From: an uncultured Gemella sp.
GTDB lineage: Bacteria; Bacillota; Bacilli; Staphylococcales; Gemellaceae
Assembly (NCBI GenBank): GCA_938038035.1
Contig: CALHQV010000133.1
Coordinates: forward strand, 16,683-80,682
Length of the DNA: 64,000 nucleotides
Direction: 5' to 3'
Position 1 is the first letter of the stretch; the number at the start of each line of letters is the position of its first letter. The translations under genes and the position numbers were made by a program. Below, in pieces: positions 8,081-16,589 of the stretch. The notes beneath the pieces were generated by a model. That model was not told where the DNA came from, did no database searches, and saw only the letters and a list, made by a program, of their open reading frames with translations.

Positions 8081-9550
8081 TTAATAGCTTACTAGTTCAA
8101 TTTGACCACTAACCCATTCAATTAATAAATCAATCATGGTGTTAGAAATCAATGAAGCTGGAGTAGCATTAGGGTTTTTAATTTCTAATTGATTAATACG
8201 TTGAATAATGACACCAGCCATAGTTTCATGGAAGAATAGTTTACAAATAAGTTGAGCAATAACCATTCGTAATGGAGTTTCCAATAAACGTGAACCAGGA
8301 TAATAAGCATTAAGAAACTTATTGATTTCACTACGGTACTCTACAGACAATTTATTGTCTGGGATAAAGCTACGTAAATCAGAAGTCTCTTCACTGTCAA
8401 TTGTTTCTTGAATCAAGTTAATGATATTACCTTGAATTGCATCCAAGAGACGAGAAATCTTACGGCTTTTCTCTACACGTACTTCACTTGATAAAATAAC
8501 AGAACCACGGTCTTTTAGTTTATCCAAGTTTTCAACAATGCTACTAATAGAACGATAGTGAGCATTATTAGAAGTATTCAGAATACCTACCATTACTTCA
8601 ATCTTATCTGGAGTTTCCCATTCATCGTATACTTTACCATAAACGGTAATTTCCTTCTTAGTTGTATCTGGGTTAATACCGTGGATTAGGATTTTACCAG
8701 AAATAGCGTTAGCGATTTGGTTAATGTTAGATTGAATCACACGAGCACAGGCAGAACGGAAGAAGTTACACCATACAGTTAAGTTAACATTATCTAAATT
8801 CAATCCTTTAGTAGGTTCTTTTGCAATTTTATCTACAATCAAGAAACCAACAACACTTAACAGCATATTGCGATAAGACTGAACCAAACCACCTACTTTC
8901 TCATTAGAGCTTAGAATTAATTCATTATAGGCAGTATCGAATAAATCACCTTCAAATGAATTATTCCAGATAGTAGCCAGTTCCATTATACCAGCATTAA
9001 CATCATCACTGCTAGTACGACACATTTCAATTAATTGGTCACGGCTTAAGTTATCAGGGAATGTAGGTTTAAAGCTAGGACCTTTTTGTACACGCTCTAC
9101 GATAGCGAAACTATTAATATATTGGCCTAATGGACCATATAGGAAGTCAGGAATATCCAATTTCTTAATATTAATTACAGCACCGCGTTGTTCTTTTTCT
9201 TTTAAAGTAACTTCTACTTTATTGTGCAAATCTTCGACAATCGGATTAACCACATTGCGAACAAAGTTTACTTGATTAATAAGAGGTTTAACATAGGTTT
9301 TATCCATTTCATCTAGAGCGACACCTAGTGCAATATTACCACTTAGAGCAAATGGGGTGTTAGCTTTATCAGATATCAAACTCAGACTTTGGTTAATGCT
9401 TTCAGTGGAAGCTACAATCTCTTCTTCAGGCATACAGTTTTTAAAGATATACTCTAAAGGACTGTTGGTTTGACATTTTAGTTTTTGACGTGGTAGTAAA
9501 GAAGCTTTAGCTGTTTGAGAAGAGAGAGCCAGTAAACGAGTGTTAATCAT
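8081..9550 (-). CDS. Unknown protein, probably virion structural
   Basis: This encodes 489 mostly helical residues. The ATG at 9550 overlaps the TGA of the upstream small gene (ATGA), behind AAAGGAGAATCTAA, so translation is probably coupled. There are no membrane segments. A hydrophobic helix is visible around LLSVVGFLIVDKIAK in mid-protein. No recognised domain. The position between RNAP beta and the prohead protease, its size and the absence of enzyme motifs suggest a virion or assembly component of jumbo phages. Confidence 0.65.
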   Translation of the reverse strand: MINTRLLALSSQTAKASLLPRQKLKCQTNSPLEYIFKNCMPEEEIVASTESINQSLSLISDKANTPFALSGNIALGVALDEMDKTYVKPLINQVNFVRNVVNPIVEDLHNKVEVTLKEKEQRGAVINIKKLDIPDFLYGPLGQYINSFAIVERVQKGPSFKPTFPDNLSRDQLIEMCRTSSDDVNAGIMELATIWNNSFEGDLFDTAYNELILSSNEKVGGLVQSYRNMLLSVVGFLIVDKIAKEPTKGLNLDNVNLTVWCNFFRSACARVIQSNINQIANAISGKILIHGINPDTTKKEITVYGKVYDEWETPDKIEVMVGILNTSNNAHYRSISSIVENLDKLKDRGSVILSSEVRVEKSRKISRLLDAIQGNIINLIQETIDSEETSDLRSFIPDNKLSVEYRSEINKFLNAYYPGSRLLETPLRMVIAQLICKLFFHETMAGVIIQRINQLEIKNPNATPASLISNTMIDLLIEWVSGQIELVSY

Positions 9551-9756
9551 TTAGATTCTCCTTTAGAAATAATACGACGTTGCAGGTCAGCCAATGCCAA
9601 CTCTTCAATAACGTCAGTTGTTAGAACATCGCCATCTTTTTCAGGAAGAGTACCGATGACATTATTAATTACATGCAGTGATAAACGACTCACTAGAAAA
9701 GCAGCACTGGCTAAAACCAATGCGTTTTCTGAATCGACGAGTATTTCTTTATTCAT
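9547..9756 (-). CDS. Small unknown protein
   Basis: A longer frame starts at 9789, but the ATG at 9756 (MNKEILVDSENALV) has GAGG 8 nt upstream and is the better start, giving 69 residues. The protein is helical with an alanine/valine-rich centre (ALVLASAAFLVSRLSLHV) that is amphipathic rather than a clear membrane helix. It is the first gene after RNAP beta, separated from it by the hairpin at 9806-9839, and its stop overlaps the start of the 8081 gene. Function unknown. Confidence 0.6.
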   Translation of the reverse strand: MNKEILVDSENALVLASAAFLVSRLSLHVINNVIGTLPEKDGDVLTTDVIEELALADLQRRIISKGESK

Positions 9757-9805
9757 TTTAAATACCTCGAGGTTAGTAAATAAATTCATTAAACGTTTAA
9801 TAAGA

Positions 9806-9839
9806 AGAGAGACTACTCCCCTAAGGAAGTAGCCCCTCT
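9806..9839 (-). terminator. Hairpin after RNAP beta
   Basis: Read on the minus strand, AGAGGGGCTACTTCC pairs with GGGAGTAGTCTCTCT over 15 positions (three or four G-U) around a TTAG loop. It lies 15 nt beyond the beta stop codon. It probably gives partial termination, because leftward genes follow in the same orientation. Confidence 0.6.
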
Positions 9840-9853
9840 AGTCACAAATACAG

Positions 9854-10084
9854 CTATTTTTTACTATTAAAGTAGGTATCTGCTACTTTTTTACTCATCT
9901 CTACTAACAACATATTTGTCATACCCATTAGGAACGGACTATTGACGATCCTATTGTAAACGCTGTTGCTACCAAAGATAGCATCAAGTTCCATACCCAT
10001 AGAACCATCCTTATTAACAAGACGTGGCGGCTCATCGTATACATAACCCACAGTAGCCTTGAGCTGGGCTGCATAGACCAGTTT
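9854..10084 (-). CDS. RNA polymerase beta subunit, exon 3
   Basis: This is the last beta exon, 76 codons plus TAG. Joined to exon 2 after GAT it rebuilds GDKLVYAAQLK. There the two lysines have the spacing of the active-site lysines of cellular beta (GDK followed by K eight residues later), and the exon then continues through FGSNSVYNRIVNSPF, which corresponds to the region after GVPSRMNIGQ of bacterial beta. The subunit stops soon after, at YFNSKK, so it lacks the C-terminal clamp-binding region of cellular beta; a candidate for that part is the gene at 46692. An apparent start at 10096 lies inside the intron and is not used. Confidence 0.8.
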   Translation of the reverse strand, partial: KLVYAAQLKATVGYVYDEPPRLVNKDGSMGMELDAIFGSNSVYNRIVNSPFLMGMTNMLLVEMSKKVADTYFNSKK

Positions 10085-10457
10085 CCATATTTTCAATAAG
10101 AGTCGTTAGCTCTTACCCGTGTGTATTACACACTGCTTACACTTTCATGTAAGAGAAGACTATATCTTTTCCCTATAACAATAACTACCAATTATAGGGA
10201 AGTCCCCGTTTTCATTCACTTGAACGTACACCGTGGCAAGCGGTTAGTCGTTGAACTTTCAACATATGTTAATTAAACACTTAGCTGCTTAGCTGCTGAT
10301 TACCCAATTCTATTTATTTTCATACCCTCACGCTTATTATTTCTAATTACGTTGTGGTTAAATAGACTCTAAGGGACTTCCAGCAATTAGAGGACATTCG
10401 ACTAGATATTACTACCTAGAAGGACAAGTTAACTCACTTTATTTAAAGTTAACATTT
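10085..10457 (-). ncRNA. Group I intron 2 of RNAP beta (373 nt, no ORF)
   Basis: The core elements in order on the minus strand are P (AATTGCTGGAAGTCCC, 10373-10388), Q (AATCAGCAGCTAAG, 10288-10301), R (GTTCAACGACTAACCG, 10241-10256) and S (AAGATATAGTCTTC, 10155-10168). P and Q can form P4 (TGCTG/CAGCA), and R and S form P7 (GACTA/TAGTC). A P9 stem, CTCTTAC/GTAAGAG, follows. The termini are placed from phase and from the rebuilt GDKL motif: last exon base U at 10458, terminal intron G at 10085. A guide sequence pairing convincingly with the 5' exon was not found, only a 4-bp CGAU/GUCG, so the exact ends are less certain than for the other two introns. Confidence 0.8.
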
Positions 10458-11369
10458 ATCGCCTACACTGATACCTTGATTACTGCTGATGGTAAATACA
10501 ATTACAGCAGTGTCTACAAGCAATGGATTACCATCTACACGATAAGTATCGTCTACTTCACCGGTATATGGTTTTTTACCTAAAGCTTTTTGTAAAGCAA
10601 CCAATTTATTATCAGAAGCATTAGCTATTTTCATTAGTGATTCAGACATGTCTTCTTTATCACCATTATAGAATACTTCTACTTTATCAATAACACCATT
10701 AATGCTACTTTTAGGTGCTGACTTACTTAAGTTTCTTAGTAAATCAATACTGTTTTCATCAAACAAATTACCATCATGAGTAATACTGTCTTCAATGTAA
10801 CATAGTGGGTCATCAATCTTAACTACGGTACCAGGTTTAGCCAGTCTATGGATACTTTGGTCAAAGTTTACAACTACTTCTTTTTTAACTACAGTTTTTA
10901 CACGGGTATTTTCACCAAAGTTACGAGTAATAGCTGTAGAGTCTTCAAAAGTATATGGATGCTCAATCAATGCCACTTTACCTAATACACCAGTTTTCAT
11001 AGCCAGTTTACCAGGCTTCATCGAATCAGGTGTAAAGAAGTCAGAGTTATACGCTATCGCATCACCTTTCTTAACTTTATCACTTTTCTTCAAATGAGTA
11101 GTAATATCGTGAGCAGTATTGAAACCACCACTAGAACCATAACGTCTACCGATTTCTACTTGTTTCGTACTACCGTCTTTATAAGTAACGGTGATTGCAA
11201 AATCATTAACATCGGTGACGACACCATCTTGTTCAGCAGTAGAAGCGTACATATCACTACAACGCTCTACTAGTTTTTCATCATAACCAGTACGCAAAGG
11301 CATTACTTGACCATTAGATGAAGATAAGCTGTGGGATAGCTGAATGTTAATAAAATTCACGCGTTTTGG
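10458..11369 (-). CDS. RNA polymerase beta subunit, exon 2
   Basis: This encodes 304 codons, from CCAAAACGC (PKRVNFINIQLSH) to the GAT of GD(K). Joined to exon 1 it reads CSDMDD-PKRVNFINIQ. This aligns with the cellular beta segment FLEHDDANRALMGANMQRQ near the active centre, followed by a VMPLRTGYDEKL element matching the QAVPLL...GTGME region. The middle contains the hybrid-barrel strands (GKLAMKTGVLGKVALI, YTFEDSTAITRNF) where cellular enzymes have the NILVAFMPWxGYNFEDAI motif. The frame is open back to 11414, but those 15 codons are intron sequence. Exon 2 is exactly divisible by three, so all beta splice junctions are phase 0. Confidence 0.88.
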
Positions 11370-13098
11370 CCTACATATGAACGAAAGGAGCATGTGAAAC
11401 ATTTTATGTTTCATGCTTAATCGTTTCTTAAGTTAGACTATATCATACCGCAGGTTGGTTAGACCTACGGCCCGTCAGCTTGGGAGAGCCTACATATTGT
11501 AAACTCTCCTACTCTACTCACTTCCACTTATTAGCCCTTATTTACTAATAAGTGTGTTTTCGATAGTCGTTGAACCTTATTCTATTTTATATTCTGAAAT
11601 AGTAACGAATATAGAGTTTTCTCGACTATGGTACTCATTAAACACTCGACCATTCTTCTTAACGTTAAGTTTTAGTTTAATTCTACCAAAGTATAAATCT
11701 TTTTCGTTATAACCAGGAAGTTGTGTTAACTCTCGAGTGAAAACATCGATATTCTTCCAGTAATCAGGAAGTCTATCAGTATCCATTTGGTGGAATAGAT
11801 GTCTTAGTTTTCTACGGATAACACTATTTACCCTAGTTTTTGGTGTTTTTTCAAAAATAGAATCTTGGCTGCGGATTTTCTCTATTACTTTGCTTTTTAC
11901 CGTCTCAGCTTGATTAGAGCTGCCCCCAAGTATATCGCTACCCTGGGTTGGTACAAAGTACTTAGCGAGAGGTCCCCGCAATTCAAACGGTTTAAGGACG
12001 ACCCAATCGTGGTAGTAAATCCAGTTATAATCATCTGCATTAGTACGATTCTTACACCGATAAGATACAGTTGTTTTACCACAATTAAAGAATCTACCTG
12101 CATCATGTACCGATAAGAAAAACATGATATCGTCGTCATTGTAAACAAATACAGGTCTGATATCTTTATTCTTAGCAATAAGTTCAAGCATCGGGTCCAC
12201 CACTAATCTCCAAGGATTAGGATTGTCACGATACTTTACGAGGCACATGTTTGGCGTGAATGGTTGTTCTTCTTTAGACAACCAAACCGATAATGTGGAT
12301 ACACCTAAGTTTAAAAACTTAGCTGCTTCTGTTAGTGTGTCAAATTCGTACTCTAAAGAGGTTGAAAGGTCTTTAACAGATATAGGTTTTTCTTTTCCAT
12401 TTAAGAAAATAAGATTGTCATCAGGAAACTCTTGGTCAGGGTGACAGTATTGCCAGCCTTCAGGAAAAACAGTATTCGGACTGTCTAATCTATCGGTTCT
12501 CTTAATTAAATCTTTGGAAAGACCGATATGTCTTTCGCAAGCATTGCAACTTTTAAATAAGATAATCTCTTTAGTTTCCCAATTTCTAGCTTTTACAGGA
12601 GTGTACTTGTTAATATACCCGCCTTTGATGAAAGCTCTTCTTATGTTTTCCTGGTTAGTGACTAATTCTAAATTCTCAAGTCGGTTATCAGTTTTGTTTC
12701 CATTGATATGGTCAGTAACTTTATCTTTAGGCCATTTATCAGACTCTAGAATATAAGTTTTAACTACTAGCCGGTGTACTTGAAAAGTTTTCTGTATACC
12801 GTACTCTACTACTAACCGCACGAAAAGATAGCCATTAGCTGATTTAGCAGGCTTTATTAGTTTTGGATAACCTCTTACTAAAGATAAGACATCTCCAGTT
12901 TTACTAATGAAATATTTCCCATTAAATCCAGGAACTTCTTTAAATGAAGTATTATTAAATTGCATTGTTTTTAACATTTGTATTACCTTAAAAGTGTTGT
13001 ATCAAATGTTAGCAATGCTTAAAATAATTTTTATTGTACAAATAGTACAAGTCTCTATAACTGTTTTTAGTTTATATAAACTAGATTTACTTAAATCA
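11370..13098 (-). ncRNA. Group I intron 1 of RNAP beta (1,729 nt) with nested endonuclease gene
   Basis: Core elements on the minus strand are P (AATTGCGGGGACC, 11971-11983), Q (AAATCCGCAGCCAAG, 11864-11878), R (GGTTCAACGACTATCG, 11561-11576) and S (GATATAGTCTAAC, 11432-11444). P4 (TGCGG/CCGCA) and P7 (GACTATC/GATATAGTC) can form. The guide sequence at 11996-12006 settles both splice sites. Its GTCGTCC pairs with the 5' exon end GGACGAT, including the usual U-G wobble at the site, and the adjoining TTGG pairs with the 3' exon start CCAA (P10). Splicing joins GAT (13099) to CCA (11369). The long P1 loop holds most of the HNH gene, whose frame continues across the guide, P and Q. Confidence 0.92.
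11577..12977 (-). CDS. HNH homing endonuclease nested in intron 1
   Basis: This encodes 466 residues. An N-terminal NUMOD4 motif (FKEVPGFNGKYFISKTGDVL, about 12-31) is followed by an HNH core (VHRLVVKTYI..., then VTDHINGNKTDNRLENLEL, about 68-112). Two NUMOD1-like helix-turn-helix segments follow (TLTEAAKFLNLGVSTLSVWL and SVHDAGRFFNCGKTTVSYRC). The last 150 residues are encoded by the intron's guide, P and Q region and the Q-R interval. The final 80 (RRKLRHLFHQM ... LPGYNEKDLYFGRIK ... YHSRENSIFVT) resemble a second, degenerate phage HNH domain; that is a visual inference. The TAA directly abuts the R element. The protein should cut intronless RNAP beta alleles and promote intron homing. Translation starts after TTTTAAGGTAATACAA. 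Confidence 0.88.
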   Translation of the reverse strand: MLKTMQFNNTSFKEVPGFNGKYFISKTGDVLSLVRGYPKLIKPAKSANGYLFVRLVVEYGIQKTFQVHRLVVKTYILESDKWPKDKVTDHINGNKTDNRLENLELVTNQENIRRAFIKGGYINKYTPVKARNWETKEIILFKSCNACERHIGLSKDLIKRTDRLDSPNTVFPEGWQYCHPDQEFPDDNLIFLNGKEKPISVKDLSTSLEYEFDTLTEAAKFLNLGVSTLSVWLSKEEQPFTPNMCLVKYRDNPNPWRLVVDPMLELIAKNKDIRPVFVYNDDDIMFFLSVHDAGRFFNCGKTTVSYRCKNRTNADDYNWIYYHDWVVLKPFELRGPLAKYFVPTQGSDILGGSSNQAETVKSKVIEKIRSQDSIFEKTPKTRVNSVIRRKLRHLFHQMDTDRLPDYWKNIDVFTRELTQLPGYNEKDLYFGRIKLKLNVKKNGRVFNEYHSRENSIFVTISEYKIE

Positions 13099-16000
13099 AT
13101 CGTCCATATCAGAACAAGGATACATCAATGCTGATGTAGAGAATACATTTTCAGGTTTTAAATCCTTATTCACTTCTTCAGTACCAGAATTTTCTGGTAA
13201 ACCGTATAATGATTTAAACTTAGGATTAGCAGACATGTAAGTGGTTACACCAGCATCACTACTGTCAACACTAGCTTCCGAAATAATACCTATAGAAGTC
13301 TTGTGGTGAATACGTGTACGTTTAACCATACTTTTCTTACCACGACCACCATTACCACTAAATGTCGTTACTTCTTGTTGTTTTAAATCTTGAATTGGAT
13401 TTAAGTTCTCTACAGTCTGTTTAGATGTATCTTTTAAGATAGACATCCATACTGCTTCTGGGTTAAGTTCAATTGGGTAGTTTGCTTTAATACCGTGCCT
13501 ATTGTGTTCACGTAACGAATTAACAATGGCTTTATATACTTCACCAGCCATTCTTTCATAACCGGCAATACGTTGACCAGTCATGTCTACTTCATCAGCA
13601 TGATAGCGAGTTAATAACAATTCAACAGAACGAATTAATAAACCAGTAAAATCAGTAGGCTCATTCATTTCAATCAAAATACGTTCAGTAATCGGGTCTA
13701 CAAACATGTTGTTGTATAAATCAATTTCCTTAACATATCGTCCTGGAATTTTAATAGACTCTAATAGATTAAAATAGATTTCTTTTCTATCTAATAGGGT
13801 TATTGCAGTATCACTGGTATCGCACTTACTTAAACCAGATAAGATTAATGAAGCCATTCTATCTTTACGAGATAATACTAAAGAGAAATCAGAAAACTTA
13901 ATCATGTACTCGTGACTTTCTAATTTAACACGTGTACCTGTTTTGACTGTTTTATAGTATTTTGGTTTTAAAGCAGCAATCAGTTTAGTTAGACCAAGTT
14001 TATAACCCAATACTAAACCAATTGGCAAAGGCTTACCCATGATATCGATGGTAACTGATTCCACAGGTGCTTTAGATGAATCAATACCACACATGGATTC
14101 AATATCACCTAACTCATTTACTTCATTACCAATAACAGAATAGAAAATACCGTCTTCATTGACACCTAAGCCAAATTTACCTTTATAACTACCAGCAAAG
14201 AATAATCCTTTAGATTCTACACTTCTAACTAAGTCATTACCAAAACGTTCATTGGCTTTGTGATAATCAAAATAGATAAAAGCGTCTTTTGTAGTGACTG
14301 CTCTAAAGTGCATGGATAATAAAGAGTAAATATCTGGAGCTTTTACATTATTATCAAATACATTACCACTGCGTGTTTCTTTTACTGAATCTAATTCTGG
14401 ATTAAATGCTATAGCGCGTATTTGTCCAATTAACCATTTCTCGTAATTAAACTGACGAGTAGTATCACGTTTAGCAAATGTTTTACCAAAGTAAGAAGTA
14501 AGCGCTACAGTACTATCATTTATCTTACGAAGGGGCAAGTCCCGCCTGGCCGATCTCAATATGTAATCTACGCCTGAAATCTTAAATTTACCATCGCTGT
14601 TTACTCTAGGTAGTTTAACACGAATGGTAGATTGCTCACCTTCGATGGGTTTAATCTTCATGGAGTATACATCGTAACCACCCATGATGTTTTCATGAGT
14701 TTGCTTACGTATATCGTGTACAATCGCACCACCACCTTGAATACCTACCATCATTGCTGCTACATCTCGTTCCAAGTGTTTCTCAATGTAGCGTTTACCC
14801 ATGACATTTAAAGTAGAAACTTCTTTATCTTCATTTGAAATTTCTAATTCTTCAGGTTTAGTATTAACCATTTCACCGACGGTCATTTTACTGTCATTGG
14901 TTAATTTCAAATTACGATACTTACCAATAGATTTACGAATACCATCGTATTTAGATACTGTCATGTTTTGGTTTTTAGCAATATAATCTAAAGCAGCTTT
15001 GGCTTTCTCTTCAGCTGTTTTTGTTTCTTTAGGTTTAGTTACTAAAACAGGAATTTCTTCAATAGGTAATTTAGATACATTAAGTATATCAGACACATCT
15101 AAATTAGTATCAATTCTATCGTTAAATTCTTCTTCTTGTTCAGTAGGGATAGAAACTACACGACTAATATTAATGTTGTTTTTCTTCTCTTGCTCTTTAG
15201 AATCAAGAGACTCAGAATAATCAACATCGTCTTCTTCGTCGATAATATCACCAATAATATCTAAGTCTTTTTGAACAGTTAAATCAGCAGAATCATCTGT
15301 AATAATGTTTTCACTAATATCCAGATTATCTTCTTCCTGTCCTTCTACTTCTACTTCATCTGCGTTATCAGTTGTATCATCTTCATCATCTACATCTACT
15401 GGTTTTTCATTTACCTTAGTATTAGTAAGTGATTTACTTTGTTTATCTTTATTAGATTCGTCATCAGAACCTTTAAAGTCTTCTGTTTCTTTAGCTTCTT
15501 GTTCTACTACTTCTTCTTCAGTTAATTCAATTAAACTAGAATCTACAGAAGCTTTGTTTAACTGAATAAGCATTTTAACAAAGTTTTTAGACATATTGGT
15601 TGGGTCTAGTTTACCTGACTTGTTTTCATCAGATTTACGCCATCTGTCTAATTGACCTAAAGAATAATAAGTAAAGACATTATTGCTAATAAAGACAATA
15701 TTAATCTTATCTAAGATTTTTAAAGGAATGTTTTTAAAGATAGACTTATTACGATTTAAACCTAACCATTTCCACAATTCGAAAATAATCAGTTTCTCTA
15801 GTGTATTGAAACGAGTAAAGAACATATTGGTTACAGTATTTGCAGCCATCTTCATCTCAGATACTTTTGGTAAGTCTTTTAAATCAGGTACATTTAAGAA
15901 AATAAACTGATTATAATAATCACCATGAGCATCGTAAATGTCTTTCATCCCTTTAATAAAAGTATTAATAATATTAGTATTCTTATAATAAGGAATACGA

Positions 16001-16407
16001 ATCTCATTACCTAAGTATTTATACCTTTTATCGCAAATAGCATAGTTTAAAATAACAGGCACTAAAGGATTTGGTTTTACTTTACTTAAGTCGTAACAAG
16101 GAATAAATTTGTGATTCTGTTTAATGTATTTACGAATAACTTCCAAAGGCATAAACGCACGTACATTCATGTTACCTAAACGCGTAATTAAGTCTTGGTA
16201 AAAATAAATAGGAATACGCTGTACAGTTTGCTCAAACATAGGGTTAGTTTTGCTTGGCCCTACATCATCACTGGTGCTACCAAAGTAATGAAAAGCATTT
16301 TGTTTCGGTAAGATAAATTTAGATAAATTAAAAATCCTAGGAGCTTGTAACTTATCTACAGTTCGATTACCGAATTTAAGATAAAAGTTATTGTAGTTTA
16401 TTCTCAT
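13099..16407 (-). CDS. RNA polymerase beta subunit, exon 1
   Basis: This encodes 1,103 codons, from the ATG at 16407 to GAT (…CSDMDD). The ATG overlaps the TGA of beta-prime exon 2 (ATGA), so the two subunits are translationally coupled. Beta landmarks are MVGIQGGGAIVHDI and VKLPRVNSDGKFKISGVDYI in the lobe region, LTRYHADEVDMTGQRI, and a fork/rifampicin-pocket-like segment NPIQDLKQQEVTTFSGNGGRGKK followed by the LYPCSDMDD-type active-centre motif. Residues about 282-410 form an extremely acidic, low-complexity insertion not found in cellular beta. With exons 2 and 3 the subunit is 1,483 residues. It works with beta-prime pieces as a multisubunit phage RNAP. By neighbourhood it is probably the virion enzyme that transcribes early genes. 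The TGA at 13096-13098 belongs to the intron. Confidence 0.88.
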
Positions 16408-16589
16408 TTCACACTTTCCTCAAAAGTACCAAGATTATGGCAAACAAAGTTAATCGTGTCAAAACCCAGTGGATAACGAATCTTTCCGTCACTCCCAACG
16501 TAGGCTTTTTTAGTTTTCTTATACTGTTTAATCTCATTTTTAGATTCCTCAGTAAATGAACAAATAAGGTTATTCATGTCCCCATCATT
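16404..16589 (-). CDS. RNA polymerase beta-prime N-terminal subunit, exon 2
   Basis: This encodes 61 codons plus TGA and is not an independent gene because it has no start codon. Joined after GAC of exon 1 it gives GMGAD-NDGDMNN, which restores the metal-binding D-x-D-G-D signature of all multisubunit RNAPs (NADFDGD in bacteria). The exon continues with LICSFTEESKNEIKQY and ends GTFEESVK. The split beta-prime subunit therefore ends about 60 residues after the catalytic motif, as in phiKZ-type split polymerases. The remaining C-terminal beta-prime piece with the trigger loop is not visible in this window. The stop overlaps the beta start codon. Confidence 0.9.
   Translation of the reverse strand, partial: NDGDMNNLICSFTEESKNEIKQYKKTKKAYVGSDGKIRYPLGFDTINFVCHNLGTFEESVK

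Noticed and set aside
9854..10096. Independent 80-residue gene with a TTG start
   Set aside because: The start lies inside intron 2. The sequence is the conserved end of RNAP beta.
10449..11414. Independent 321-residue gene starting MKHKMFHMLL
   Set aside because: The first 15 codons lie in intron 1. PKRVNF onward continues RNAP beta exon 1, and the last codons after GD are intron 2.
11865..12187. Overlapping plus and minus ORFs inside the intron 1 endonuclease region
   Set aside because: Alternative frames of the HNH gene and ribozyme core without start signals or recognisable protein.
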